A stretch of DNA of 64,000 bases from Paratinospora sagittata (lineage: Eukaryota; Streptophyta; Magnoliopsida; Ranunculales; Menispermaceae): positions 26,378,501 through 26,442,500 of the forward strand of contig CM069610.1 in the NCBI GenBank assembly GCA_035771175.1, in the 5' to 3' direction. Shown here one piece after another: positions 11,040 to 22,763 of this stretch. A model generated the notes under the pieces. The model saw nothing but the letters and a program-made list of their open reading frames with translations, searched no databases and was not told the DNA's origin. Within the stretch, counting starts at the first letter, position 1. The number at the start of each line of letters is the position of its first letter. Position numbers and translations under genes: made by a program.

Positions 11040-13064
11040 CTCGTCCATTCTGTCCAGACTTCCTTCATAAAAGCACAATCCCAAAACACATGGTGAACAA
11101 TCTCATCATTCAATCTGCACAGGCAACACCAGGAGGGGGAGAGACAGAAGTTAGGGAACCTCTTCTGAAGCATATCAACACAATTTAGTCTACTTAGAGC
11201 AATGAACCAACCAAGTGTCTTGATTTTGAGGGGAATGGGAGTAGACCAAATGAAAGTGGAGTATGAAAAAATTGGGTGGTTGGCTGAGGAGTTAATGATG
11301 TGAAAAAAAGATTTTGAAGAAAACTTTCCAGAGGAACCCACAACCCAAACGATATGGTCATCAGAGTCCTGCAATTGAACATGGCCCAGGCAATCCAGAA
11401 GGAGAGGAATCTCCTCCAGTGCTTGAGGAGGAACGTTGTGAATTAGGTGAAGGTTCCAGTTGGGAGAAGCATTTTGGATGATAGGATTAGGATTAATGAA
11501 AGATGAAATCGGAGCATTGTGGAGCCCAGAGATGCTAAAAATATTGGGGAACAATACTTTGAAAGGGGTCGAAGCACCCCAGGTGTCTTCCCAGAAACGG
11601 GTAGAAGAGCCATTGCCAACTTTAAACTGGATAGAGGGTAAGAAAGTAGGGTATTATGAATGAATGAATTTCCAAGGGGATTTGAAGGATACACGAGAGG
11701 AGAGACTGACATCTCGATTGTTGTCTTGTAGGCCATGATGACTTTTGATCACCTTTGCCCTGAGAGAGTCCTTCTCAAACAAGAAGAGCCATAACCACTT
11801 CCCAGCCAAAGCCTTATTTCTTGTAGGAAGATTCCCAATTCCCAAACCACCATATTTCAAATCCAGTTTGACCTTTGCCCATTTAACCAGAAATGATCCC
11901 TGATCACGGTCCTCATTTTTCCAAAGAAAAGCTCTTATTTTTTTCTCAATGAGAGCAACAACCATTCTTGGCATACGAAATGAAGACATAAAGTAAGTAG
12001 GAATTGCTTCCAACACCGACTTGAGTAGAATAATACGGTCACCCCGAGAGAGTAGCTCTTGTTCCACCCATCCACCCTTTTACTTATAGTTTGAATGACT
12101 GGATCCCAAAACGACATTTTGAGTGGGTTGCCACCAAGGGGCATCCCTAAATAGTGCATAGGCCATGACCCCGTTGAAACAACAAACTCCTTAGCCATAT
12201 TAGCCACCTCAGCATCCGAGACATTAATACCAACTAACTGACATTTGGAGAGGTTCACTTTGAGATATGAGATGAAACATAAGTTGTTGATAATCTCCAT
12301 CCGGGCCAGGGGCCTTCTCCCCATCACAGCAAAAAACAACTTCCTTTACCTCATCCATGTCAAAAGGCCTTTCAAGCCAATGACTCTGGTTCTGGCTGAT
12401 ACTGTTCAGTTGATGCCCTCAATGACACAACTACCATTATTATCATCGGCAATCACACTGGAAAAGTGGCTGATAATCTTTTGACAAATCGCATCAACAT
12501 CTTCGACAATGGACCCCCCGTCATCGGTTTCCAACTTAGAGATCAAATTTTTTGATTTTCTTATGCTGAGCAGGCGATGGAAGAATTTCGAATTAATTTC
12601 ACCTTCTTTAGCCCATTTGATTCGAGCTTTTTGACGAGCAATCCTATCCAGTTTATAGTCAATTGTTTGAAGTTCATGTAACAACACTATACGAGTCTGT
12701 CTTTTACTTTCATCATTGGGATCAGACCCCAATTGGGAATCAATATCCTTAAGATGATGAAGCAATTGTGAACGACGGATAGTGTCACAAGTTGCAAAGT
12801 TTCTGTTCCACTCTTTAAGCTTGACTTTGAGAAGTTTCAGTTTCGACATAAAACAGTAACCAGCCCAGCCATGCCCAACATGAGTGAGCCACCAGTTTGC
12901 AATTAGTTTATCAAAGTTTGGATAAGAGAGCCATACATGTTCGAATTTGAATGGAGAGGGACCCCAGACACCAATGGAAGTATTAAGAGTAACTGGCCAA
13001 TGATCCAACGTTATTCGGTATTCAACTTCCTGCCTGGATAAAGGAAAAATATCTTCCCATCCAA

Positions 13065-13584
13065 ATGTGAACAAGAATCTGTCAAGTCTGGACATAGCTG
13101 GAGAAGAACGGTTATTAGTCCAAGTGAACGACAAGTTGAGGAGATCTGGATCCCGCAACTAAAGTTCGTCAATTAGAGCATCAAACTCCTTCATAATTGC
13201 CGACATGGAGGAACAATTGTACTTTTCTGACATTTTACGAGTGACGTTGACATCCCCCCTAAGCACCAGTTGCATGATAGAAGAGAAAAAAGACCAACAA
13301 TCTCATCCCAAAAAGCCTGACGAGATGTGAACAAGAATTTGTCAAGTCTGGACATAGCTGGAGAAGAACGGTTATTAGTCCAAGTGAACGACAAGTTGAG
13401 GAGATCTGGATCCCGCAACTAAAGTTCGTCAATTAGAGCATCAAACTCCTTCATAATCGCCGACATGGAGGAACAATTGTACTTTTCTGACATTTTACGA
13501 GTGACGTTGACATCCCCCCTAAGCACCAGTTGCATGATAGAAGAGAAAAAAGACCAGCAATCTCATCCCAAAAAGCCTGACGAT
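13065..13584 (-). repeat. 260-bp tandem duplication inside L1 ORF2
   Basis: Unit 1 (13065-13324) and unit 2 (13325-13584) are almost identical; I count three differences by eye. The unit covers the end of the endonuclease domain. Since 260 is not a multiple of 3, it shifts the frame. High identity suggests it arose recently relative to the decay of the rest of the element. Confidence 0.85.
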
Positions 13585-13956
13585 CATTCCTTAAACAAGG
13601 GCCATAGACGGCAGAAAACCACCAATCCGGGTGTTGATTACCAACTATTTTAATGGAAATTGAAAAGGTTGCAGCAAACGACTCCAACACATGGATGGTG
13701 CGAGTATCCCAAAGAACAAGAATCCCTCCCGATGAACCCGTGGCTGGAAGCAATACCCAGTCTAAAAACTTTGATCGCCATATCTGAGAAATTAAACTGC
13801 GAGATATTTCTAAACACTTAATTTCCTGTCAACTATATCTGGCTTAACTGAACAAATAATTTTTCGAATGTTCCTTAACTTATCCCAAGAGCCACATGCA
13901 CGGATATTCCAAATAAGGATCTTCATTGGAAACCACACGTACCCAGCGCACAGGAC

Positions 13957-16312
13957 TCAGATGGAGACTGTTGTGTTCGTGGATTTGTCCACCAACTGGA
14001 CATCCAAAGAATTCAAAAACTTTGCTATTGTCAGGCAATTAGTTTGCTGCTCCGAAGATTCCATAATTCCGGCTGTATCTGAGACAGGTTCGACTGCCAC
14101 TTCACAGCTTGTAGTCCCAGGCCCAACCGGAGCAACAATCAGGGTGCCAGTATGTACCATATCCTGATGAGAGGGAGATTGAGAAATGATGGGAGAGGTA
14201 AGAAGAGGCTGGCTGGTAGAGGGGGAGGCAGAAGAAACATTGTTGATAGTTAAGACCACAGAACGTACCTTTTTCTGAGTCATCAGATCTGCATGGTTGT
14301 TGTTAACCTCCACAGCTTCATCTGCCCAACTGGAAACTCGATCATTTGGTTTTACGAGACACCCATCATCTTCTCTCGCTCCCATTCCCATAGCAGGACT
14401 CTGAAACATGGTCATCACTCGGATCCGATGAAACGTCCTTGTTGGATCCTCTTGAGAACCACCCCTTCATTTGCCAACGATCAAAAGAAGAGCCCGCCGG
14501 ACCTTTTCGTGATTTTTGGGTTTGTCTTTCATAGACCTTAAGGCCCATTTCATTTCCTGCTTTTGATCCACAGGGTTTATGGGTCTTGGATGGGCTGGAT
14601 TTGTGAGAAGATGGAGCATTACTAGGCCCATAATAATAAACATTGTCTTTTGGCCTACCAATATGGGTCCATTGTAATGATCCGAATGAGTGAGGTTCCA
14701 CATCAGATCGGATTCGATCAACATGAATATCTCCACGTGGCGACCTCCTGTGGTGATTCACAGAGGACGTGATTTGATGTACACTGCGACGCCGCTTGCC
14801 ACCTGACCCGAGATCAGAGTTTGGCACAACACTCCCATCAGACGTGGCCGTACACACGTCTTTCGTTCGTCGTCGTCGTTTTCGGCGAGAAACAACTACG
14901 ACATCGACTCTTGAATGACCACCGATGAGCGTAACTTCGTATTGTTTCAGCTGCTGGAAATCTAGATTATCATCGTGAAAATCATTCTCCATCGGGATCC
15001 ATCTTCGCTGAAGGTCAAAGATTCGTAAATCCATACACCAGCACCATTCGTGATTTCGATGAAGGCGGCTCAAGAAACCAGATGGACGACCCACGACCTT
15101 CATGATCGCCATTTCCATGGAGCGCCCCGAACAGCGGTTGAGGCAATATCAAGCATACCTCCACACGTCCACAATTTTACCAAAGATTTCCATCTTCCAT
15201 CAATCCGGCGTGATGCCTTCCATGCCAATCCAACCATTTCGACAAGAGATCATGTCTTTCCACTGTAAGTCAACTGTCCAGATTTGGAAATGGATGTTTG
15301 TCGTCGTCTCATCCACTTTCCCTCGAGTAAGCGAGAGAGCCTCCTCAGTGCTTTGACAACGAAGAATTGCTCGAGCAACATCAAGGAGAGCCAGACGAAC
15401 ATCGTGACCAACTATTGTTTGGATCTCCTTTTCGATCTCGGCCCAAGTGAACTCATCAGAATTTCAGGTGACCAAAACCTCATGAGGTCGGGTGGGTAGC
15501 TTGTCAGAGGCAACGTAGGTCACTTTACCCTTGCGTCTTCCTTCATAGAGGCCTTTGTTGGATTCAGAGCATCCTTTAGAACCTCGTTCAACGGAGGAAC
15601 TGCATCGATAATGCCCTCATGCCAAGCTAACCTGATGATCTTCCTTATTATCAGACATCTCTTTATCAGATCCTTTACCAGACAAAAAGCCATCACCTTG
15701 CAGAATGACTTTTAGACCATCAGCCATGTTGCGCCACCCAATTCCTTCAGGTTCGTCCAGGACATAGATGGAATGGTGAGTGCCGTTCTCAACCTTAGTG
15801 AACTGGAGAAAGCTCCCTCGTTGGTTCAAGTAAGATTCTACCAGCAAAATGTGGTTGAGACCCCTGCGAACCTTTTTAAAACCATCATTTCTCTGTGCAA
15901 GCCTAGCTTCCTCTACTTTCTCCATCAACCATTCAACAACAAAGAGGTCAAGACAAAAAGAGAAAACCCTAGATTTTGTTGCTTCTTCAATCAATATTTT
16001 TGTTCCTTCTCGAGATAAACACAAAGAGAAACACTTAAACCTCGTTTGAAAGGTTTGAATCGTCCATCTCCCATTAAAGGTAGAGTTAGACGAAGATGAC
16101 TGATGGGACTGGTTTTGGTTTCGAGAATCGATCCTTCCTCGAGAAACATCCATTCTTGTCCTTGGGAAGGCGTCACGTACAGTAACTGGTCCACTAATTT
16201 GTCTAAAAACCGGTTGTCTCTTCCTTCTTACCACCTTCCAGTCGTCCTCCCTGCGTCTCCTGCTATCATACTCAGCCTTGTCATCTACCGCCCTTCCTCG
16301 AGAAACATCCAT
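13957..16312 (-). pseudogene. L1 number 1 ORF1 (gag-like), frameshifted
   Basis: ORF1 would bind LINE RNA. The first frame starts at ATG 16312 (MDVSRGRAVDDK) and runs to 15617; it includes SFCLDLFVVEWLMEKVEEA and LNQRGSFLQFTKVENGTHHS, the N-terminal fold of plant L1 ORF1 proteins. Further frames (15118-14366 and 14418-13957) carry a basic, Ser-rich tail with SRRKRRRR and end at TGA 13957-13959. Frameshifts occur between about 15617 and 15118 and again near 14400. A short direct repeat encoding MDVSRGR occurs at 16142-16160 and 16298-16315. Confidence 0.7.
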
Positions 16313-16354
16313 TATTAGAGGTAGAGTCAGACTAAATTTTCATTATTTGCATAA

Positions 16355-16380
16355 TTTTGAATATCTCCTTTATTTTTATG
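16355..16380 (-). mobile_element. RTE LINE, 5' remainder beyond the L1 insertion
   Basis: Directly after the right TSD copy of L1 number 1, the sequence (TTTGAATATCTCCTTTATTT) continues the RTE reverse transcriptase region that stops at 9715. It ends at the RTE's own TSD copy TATCGGTGTTT (16381-16391). Confidence 0.6.
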
Positions 16381-16391
16381 TATCGGTGTTT

Positions 16392-16761
16392 ATTAAAGAA
16401 ATTAGATTCTTTATCATAAGAATTGAATAATGGTAAACATTTTGGACTTAGGATCATCTGAAGAGATATGAAACTTATTTGAACGAGCATTCCTACCTTG
16501 GGCTAATCATAAACTAAACGTAAGTTGGTTGTTAAAACAATTTGGACTTGAAGTCTTAGAACCATTAACATATATTGATGGGCTTAATTAAGTATTTTGG
16601 TAGTTGTTAGATCATAAGCCCAGCCTAAACAAGAAAATTCCATGAACTAGCTAATTAAGTGTAATCCCAATACATTTGATCCAACCCATAAAGCATTCTA
16701 AGTTAGGTGAGGAAAGTGAAGTACTTAATGGGATTGTCAGGTATAATGGTGCAAGTGGGTG
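16392..16761 (+). mobile_element. 3' LTR of gypsy remnant 2, second piece
   Basis: This AT-rich sequence lies between the RTE TSD copy and the start of a minus-strand LTR element at 16762. It has no coding potential. Its placement inside the LTR that starts at 8275 is inferred from the nesting of target duplications on both sides, not from a second LTR copy. Confidence 0.5.
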
Positions 16762-17045
16762 TGATGGCGAGCGGATAGAGACGAGAGAGAAATCAAGTAA
16801 TTAATTTTCAATTCATTAAACAATAATTCCCAAAATTACATCTTAAGATATTTATAGACAAATATAACTTCTAATCTAACACCAACTAAGACTCTTAAAT
16901 AAACTCAAACTCGCACTCGACATAAAATTCTAACTGAATACAACTCTAAAATAAATAACCTCAATAAAAAAAAATGAAAAAAAATAAAATTCCTAAATAA
17001 TTTCTAATTATTTAATTAGAAATGATGGACGTGTATCTTGCATCA
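16762..17045 (-). repeat. 3' LTR of the non-autonomous LTR element
   Basis: A 284-bp repeat, TGATGGCGAGCGG to CTTGCATCA on the plus strand, matching 22490-22763 along its length (shared AATTCCCAAAATTACATC and TAATTATTTAATTAGAAAT blocks). The minus-strand purine run at 17046-17056 immediately precedes it and would be the polypurine tract. Confidence 0.8.
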
Positions 17046-17517
17046 ACTCTCCCCGGCTTGAAGAACTCGACTTCGATGAGTTTCAAATATGGTACTACCC
17101 CAAAATCATTCAACACATTTGCAATCTACTTAGAAGGGCATGGAAAAGGTGGAAGGCGCAGTAGCGGTGCAACCTAAGCAAAAGAAACACCTGTAGGAAG
17201 ATTAACTGGAGCAAGAGGTGCAAAACACCTCGATAACGTAATATATTCGCCCCTTTGAAAACTAAACTAATATTCATATTAGTAGGTAAATAAAGTAAAG
17301 AAGCATTAGGTCCAATGCTCCAAAAATTACGAAATAAGCCATATACATGGGGATAACATCTATAAGTATCAAAAGAAATTGCAATCATACGCCTAATATC
17401 AATATGGAACTCGTGAGAGTGCAAAGAAAATGACTCGATAAAAGTTGAAAAGCGACAATCAAGGGGCAATGACATCAAATCAATTGGTTGCTTAAGAAAA
17501 TGACCAGGTATCGCCTT
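17046..17517 (-). other. Internal region of LTR element, part 2 (unknown ORF)
   Basis: The minus strand holds a 123-codon open frame (17110-17478, MMSLPLDCRFSTFIES). It has no domain that I recognise, a Leu-rich C-terminal part, and no counterpart elsewhere in the window. It ends close to the polypurine tract. I would not call it a gene without homologues. Confidence 0.35.
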
Positions 17518-17532
17518 AAAAAGAGATGGATA

Positions 17533-17690
17533 CAGATACAGGCGGGATCAGGGAATCTTTGAACCAACAAACTAATTGTATGACAGTAGCAAAGTTTTTG
17601 AACTCCATGGACGTTTAGCTGGTGAACAGATCCTCAAACACAACTGTCATGATCTAAGTTTTGGTGCAACCTGGGTTTGTGTGGTTTTCA
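17533..17690 (+). pseudogene. L1 number 2 ORF1 tail
   Basis: This short stretch corresponds to the last 40 or so codons of ORF1 in L1 number 1 (the QTNCLTIAKFLNSLDV region; here QTNCMTVAKFLNSMDV followed by a stop). Only the tail was copied because insertion was 5'-truncated. Confidence 0.65.
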
Positions 17691-20600
17691 ATGAAGATAT
17701 TAATCTCGAATATTCGTGGCTGTGGTTCTGGGGATAAGTTAAGGAGCATTAGGAAAACTATTTGTTCGGTTAAACTGGATATCGTTGCTTTGCAGGAAAT
17801 AAAGAGATCTGAAGTCTCACTAAGTTTAATTAGACAAATTTGGAGGTCTAAATTTTTATATTGGGATCTGCTACTGGCCATGGGCTCGTCGGGAGCAATT
17901 CTTGTCCTTTGGGATAGCTGCTCCATCCAAGTGCTAGAATCGTTTGCTGCGACTTTTTCTATCTCCATTAAGATTGCAGGCAATGAAAAACCGGGTTGGT
18001 GGTTCTTTGCAATCTATGGTCCTTAGCAATCTATGGTCCTTGTATAAGGCGTGATCGACAGGCATTCTGGGATGAGGGAGTTTGATGCACCACCTCAGCG
18101 AGTATGAGGGAGTTTGATGCATTAATTGAAGCACTTTAGCTTTGGGATCCCGATCTACTTAATTTGCCTTTCACATGGACCAATTAACGCTCTTCGCCAG
18201 CTATGTCCAGACTTGATAGATTCCTGTTTACTTCGGGTTGAGAGGATATCTTTCCTTTTTCCAGACAGGAAGTTGAATACTGGATAACATCTGACCATTG
18301 GCCAATTACACTGAATACTTCCATTGGAGTGTGGGGTCCCTCACCGTTCAGATTCGAACACGTTTGGCTCTCTTATTTGAACTTTGATAAACTAATTGCT
18401 CAATGGTGGCTTACCCCCGTTTGCCATGGCTGGGCTGGTTTCCGCTTCATGAGGAAGCTGAAAATCCTCAAGGAAAAGCTCAAAGAGTGGAGCAGAAACT
18501 TTGCAGCTTGTGATGCTATCCCCCGTTCTCAAGTGCTTGATAGACTAAAGACCATTGATTCTCAATTGGGGTCTAATCCTCGTGATGGCAACAAAAGGCA
18601 GATACGTATTGAGCTGTTATAGGAACTTCAAACAATTGACTGTAAATTGGACAGGATTGCTCGTCAAAAAGCTCGGATCAAATGAGCTAAGGAGGGAGAA
18701 ATAAATTCCAAAATTTTCCATCAGTTGCTCAGCATCAGAAATCAAAAACCTGATCACTAAACTAGAAAATGATGACGAGTCCATCATCGATTAGGCTGAC
18801 AAGATATGTCAGAAGATTATCAGCCATTTCTCCAGCGTCTTTGTTGATGATAATAATGGCAGTTGGGGCATTGAGGGCATTAATTGGAACATGATTAGCT
18901 AGAATTAGGGGCAATGGCTTGAAAGGCCTTTTGACATGGAAGAGGTCAAGGTGGCTGTTTTCAGCTGTGATGGGGAGAAGGCCTCGGACCCGGATGGCTT
19001 CACGATGCTATTTTATCAAAAGAATTGGGACATCCTCAAGGATGACGTTTCAAAGTGACGGAGGAGTTCTTTCATGACGGTATTATCAATAAATGCATCA
19101 ATGAAACCTATATAAGCCTTATACCCAAAAAAGTTAACTCTATTAAAGTCAGTGATTTTTGGCCAATTAGTGACACCACCAGCCTTTACAAAATAATTGC
19201 CAAGGTCCTTGCAAATCGTCTTCAACAGGTCCTCCATTCCACGGTGGCCGACACTCAAATGGCTTTTGTGATGAATTGACAAATTATTGATGCGATACTG
19301 ATTGCCAATGAATCTGTGGATGACGGGCGAACGACAGAGCAAAGGGTGCATGTTTCTCATATTCAGTTTGCGGACGACTGTCTGTTCTTCATAAAGAACA
19401 ATGGTTGCAACACGAAGACCACGATGAAGATTATCAACAATTTTTGTTCTATATCGGGTCTCAAGCCTCCATCTCTCTAAATGTCAGTTAGTGGGTATCA
19501 ATGTTCTGGAGGATGAGGTGAATTCTATGGCTAGGGAGATTGGTGTTTCAGTGGGTACACGACCTTTGCATTATCTGGGGATGCCCCTTGGTGGCAACCC
19601 ACTCAAAATGTCGTTTTGGAAACCTGTCATTCAAACAATTAGTAAAAGGGTGGATGGGTGGAAGAAGAGCTATCTTTCATGGGGAGGTCGTATTTTCTGC
19701 TCAGGTTAGTTTTGGAAGCAATCCCAACTTCCTTTATGTCTGCTTTTCACATGCCAAGAATGGTGGCTGCTCTCATTGAGAAAAAAATGAGAGCATTTCT
19801 CTGGAAAAATGAGGAGCGCGATAAGGGTTCATTTCTGGTTAAGTGGGCAAAGGTTAAAATGGATTTGAAACATGGTGGTTTGGGCATAGGTGATCTTCTC
19901 ACAAGAAATAAAGCCTTCGCTGGGAAGTGGCTATGACGCTTTTTGACAAAAAAGGATTCTCTCTAGGCTCAGGTTATAAGAAGTCGTCATGGATTGCAAG
20001 ACAACAATAGGGATGCCAGTATCTCCTCACGTGTCTCATTCAAATCCCCTTGGAAATTCATCTATTTGATTTACCCTGCTTTTTCACCTTCGATCCATTT
20101 CAAAATTGGTAATGGTTCTTCTACCCGTTTCTTAGAAGACACTTGGTGTGCTTCGTCCTCTTTCAAGGTACTGTCTCCCAATATTTTTACCATTTCCGGC
20201 CTCCACAATGCTCCCATTTCTTCATTCATAAATCCTTCTCATAACATTAGTGATGGCACTCTTAACTGGAACCTTCACCTAACGCGCAACCTTCCTCCTC
20301 CAGCACTGGAGGAGATTCCAATCCTTTTGAATTGCCTTGCCCCGGTTCAGTTGCAGGATACGGATAACCGTCTCGTTTGGGCTGAGGGGTCTTCTGGGAA
20401 GTTCCCCACAAAATCTTTTTTCCAAATCATCAACTCTTCAGCCAACTCCCCCATTTTTCCACATTCCACGCCATTTGGTTTGCAAAAGTCTCCCTCAAAA
20501 TGAAAACTCTTGGCTGGCTCATTGGTTCGAACAAACTTAATTGTGCTGATATGCTTCAGAAGAGGTTCCCTAATTTCATATTATCCCCCCCCTGGTGTTG

Positions 20601-20919
20601 CCTTTGCAGATTGAATGATGAGACAGTTGATCATGTGTTTTGGGATTGTGCTTTTGTGAAGGAAGTTTGGTCTGAATGGTCAAGAAGATGTTCGAAGCTA
20701 TGCCCCCTTGATGATGTTTCTCTGTTTACATGTCCTGTTAGTTTAACAGATAATTGTTGTAAAAAGTACTGGATCTGTGTTCTTTTTGCTGTTTTGTGGA
20801 GTGTGTGGGCGGAGAGGAATGGCCGAGTTTTCAAAGACTGTTTTTGTTCTAGTAGGAAGGTTTGGGAGAAGAGTCTCTTTTGTTCTCTGGATGAGTCAAC
20901 TCCAGCAAACTCTCCCTAG
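17691..20919 (+). pseudogene. L1 number 2 ORF2 (endonuclease, RT, zinc-finger end), decayed
   Basis: ORF2 opens at ATG 17691 with MKILISNIRGCGSGDKLRSI, and VALQEIKRSEV contains the endonuclease Glu motif. A 17-bp tandem duplication (18009-18042) breaks the frame near 18025. The linker (WGPSPFRFEHVWLSYLNFDK) and the RT start (NETYISLIPKKVNSIKVSDF, IIAKVLANRLQQVL) follow. A deletion then joins ANESVDDG to VHVSHIQFADDCLFF, so motifs A and B are missing although FADD survives. After it come LGMPLGGNPLKM, the thumb, and the C-terminal zinc-binding segment (WCCLCRLNDETVDHVFWDC). Several stops are present. Confidence 0.85.
18009..18042 (+). repeat. 17-bp tandem duplication
   Basis: GCAATCTATGGTCCTT followed by A or G is repeated twice head to tail in the endonuclease region of L1 number 2. 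It introduces a stop and a frameshift. Confidence 0.85.
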
Positions 20920-21074
20920 GGTACAATTTTGGGGATTGGGCTCTGAACTGGCATAACATCTTGATTTTTTTGTAATTTTAGCGGCATATCTCATCCTTGA
21001 TTCTTTACTTTTTCTATTATCTATCTAATATAACTATCTATGTTTCCAGTCAAAAAATAAAAAAGAGATGGATA

Positions 21075-22475
21075 AGCAGAATGATTAATTGAATTGTCAA
21101 GCAAATTTTGCAGTACACCTCAAAAAATTCCAATTATTTGAATTGTAGACCTTTAAATCATTTCCCCAAATAGTGGTTAGAGAAAAGCATAGTTCATAGA
21201 CAATATAGTTAATAAGAAGTTGAGGTTCCTCAAAGAATGAGGACTTAAATGGAACATAAGCATCTGGTGATAAACTTGAAGTAGGATGTAACGATTCTGA
21301 AGGGATAGGACTAACGGGGGCCTGGCAATGGATTAGGAGTAGGACACTGACTATCTCTATAGAAGGTTGGGTAGGGTCTGTTAGGATGCAACTACTAAGA
21401 AGGGCATGTAATTTGCTGGTAATGGCCTTAATTTCTACACAACACTCCTTTTGAGATTGTTCGAAGGTTGTATGTATTGATCGAAACTGGTTTTGAAGGT
21501 CACTAAGGTTAGCTTGGATAGAGTATTGGGCATTAAACATAGAATTGGTAATTGACATGATTAAACATATGAGGGATTTTTTTTTTCAAATGGGTATGCA
21601 AACAAGGGTTAGGAAAGGCTAAATTAACTCAAGTAATATACTAATGGGTTGGTAATATATGGGTGGTTAATCTATGGGCTAAATAATGAATAATGGGTAA
21701 CCACAATAAAAAAGATTAATTTTGATGTATTAAGGACGTTAATAAATGGGCTGATATGTAGCACTTAATTAATGGATAGCAAAGGAAACTAGTTCATCAA
21801 ACAAAGCATATATAATAATGTGAATTAAACAAAGGGTGTTGGTTTGACGACCAAGTAACTCAAATGAGATAATTGATTTATGGACCTTTTGCAAACTTAC
21901 TCAAATACCACACCAATAAAAAACACTAGTCTCAATTTCGAAAGGGAAATTTATACCATATATCAACATCATATAAAGAGTCCAATGTTGGCAAGCATGC
22001 AAAGAGTTAATTGTGGGCCTTGTGGCAAACTATGCTAACAGAGACAAGATGTATTGAATCACTTCACAACATGTCAGAGGACATTGAATGCACCAAATCA
22101 TGGTTTCTTCTTCACAAAATTGCCGAACACGAACTAAGACCAAGATGACACGGAAGTGAATCTCAATTGATGCACATAATAGTGATGCCACCACCGATCA
22201 TAGAATTCTTTGGCACATGAACATTGTTCAGAGAGATGCTCCAATCATTTCTAGATTCAATTGATTGAAACAAAATCTCTAATCTCCAATCAACGCAGGT
22301 TGCTTGGTTCGTGGTTGCAGTGAAGGTGTTGGAAAAGAAGAAAACGGCGAAAGCGAACAAGAAGAATTGCAGAGAAGGGAATGAAAAGAACGAGAGGTAG
22401 AAAAAATAGAAAGAAGAAGAAGAGAGGAGAAGAAGAAATAAAAGGGGAAGGGAGCAGAAGAATGGGATTGAGAGA
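21075..22475 (-). other. Internal region of LTR element, part 1 (unknown ORF)
   Basis: The minus strand holds a 153-codon frame at 21097-21558 (MSITNSMFNAQYSIQANLSD) with an alpha-helical, Gln-rich N-terminal part and no recognised domain. The rest (21560-22475) is AT-rich and ends in a CT-rich leader near the primer site. It could be a remnant of a gag-like frame, but I see no zinc knuckle. Confidence 0.35.
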
Positions 22476-22486
22476 CTCTGATACCA
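22476..22486 (-). promoter_or_regulatory. Primer-binding site (initiator tRNA-Met type)
   Basis: On the minus strand TGGTATCAGAG lies 3 nt downstream of the LTR end CGCTCGCCATCA. It matches the 3' end of plant initiator tRNA-Met used to prime many LTR retroelements. Confidence 0.8.
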
Positions 22487-22489
22487 AAT

Positions 22490-22763
22490 TGATGGCGAGC
22501 GGAGAGAGACGGGAGAGAAATCAAGAAATTAAGTTTCAATTCATTAAACGGTAATTCCCAAAATTACATCCTAAGATATTTATGGAAAAATATAGCTTCT
22601 AATTTTACACCAATTGAGACTTTAAAACAAACTTGAACTCTACATAAAATTCTAATTCAATACGACTCTGAAATACATAAATAAATAAATAAATAAAATA
22701 AAATAAAATTCCTAAATAAATTGTAATTATTTAATTAGAAATAATGGACGTGTATTAGGATCA
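22490..22763 (-). repeat. 5' LTR of the non-autonomous LTR element
   Basis: A 274-bp repeat matching 16762-17045, TGATGGCGAGCGG to TTAGGATCA on the plus strand. It includes a short ATAA array (about 22678-22700) that is longer than in the other LTR. Confidence 0.8.

Larger units (their letters stand above)
9801..13926 (-). pseudogene. L1 number 1 ORF2 (endonuclease, RT, zinc-finger end), decayed
   Basis: ORF2 starts at ATG 13926 with MKILIWNIRACGSWDKLRNI, the usual opening of plant L1 ORF2 endonuclease. It lies 30 bp after the ORF1 stop. Next come GGILVLWDTRTIHVLESF (endonuclease) and the endonuclease-RT linker (WGPSPFKFEHVWLSYPNFDK, KFFHRLLSIRKSKNLISKLE). The RT frame breaks off after GEKAPGPDG and resumes at VNLSKCQLVGI, so the palm with the catalytic box is gone. 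The C-terminal part keeps LGMPLGGNP, the thumb, and an RT-associated zinc-binding segment (WCCLCRLNDEIVHHVFWDC). A MITE splits the last portion. Stops and a duplication at 13065-13584 add damage. Confidence 0.85.
9716..16342 (-). mobile_element. L1-type LINE number 1, near full length, with internal MITE
   Basis: A minus-strand LINE with a T13 run (9717-9729) representing its poly(A) tail, two ORF regions, and an exact 12-bp TSD TTATTTGCATAA at 9704-9715 and 16343-16354. It inserted into the RTE LINE. Without the 938-bp MITE at 10102-11039 the length is about 5.7 kb, typical of a complete plant L1. It was inactivated by a deletion of the RT core, frameshifts and a 260-bp tandem duplication. 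Confidence 0.85.
17533..21059 (+). mobile_element. L1-type LINE number 2, 5'-truncated
   Basis: A plus-strand LINE of the same subfamily as L1 number 1. An exact 15-bp TSD AAAAAGAGATGGATA flanks it at 17518-17532 and 21060-21074, and an A-rich tail lies at its 3' end. The 5' end is truncated inside the ORF1 tail (homology begins CAGATACAGGCGG). It sits inside the non-autonomous LTR element. Confidence 0.85.
16762..22763 (-). mobile_element. Non-autonomous LTR retrotransposon (LARD/TRIM-like) with L1 inside
   Basis: Two matching terminal repeats (16762-17045 and 22490-22763) flank the element, and TSD-like 5-mers flank the whole (GGGTG and AGGTG, 4 of 5). On the minus strand a tRNA-Met-type primer site TGGTATCAGAG lies next to the 5' LTR, and a purine run CCGGGGAGAGT precedes the 3' LTR. 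Without L1 number 2 the element is about 2.46 kb. I recognise no gag or pol domain, so it probably relied on another element's proteins. Confidence 0.75.

Noticed and set aside
15773..16049. Plus ORFs of 66-81 codons
   Set aside because: Antisense shadows of L1 ORF1, whose minus-strand frame has recognisable family blocks.
21097..21558. Possible gag of the non-autonomous LTR element
   Set aside because: No zinc knuckle or gag motif is visible, so it is kept only as an unknown internal ORF.
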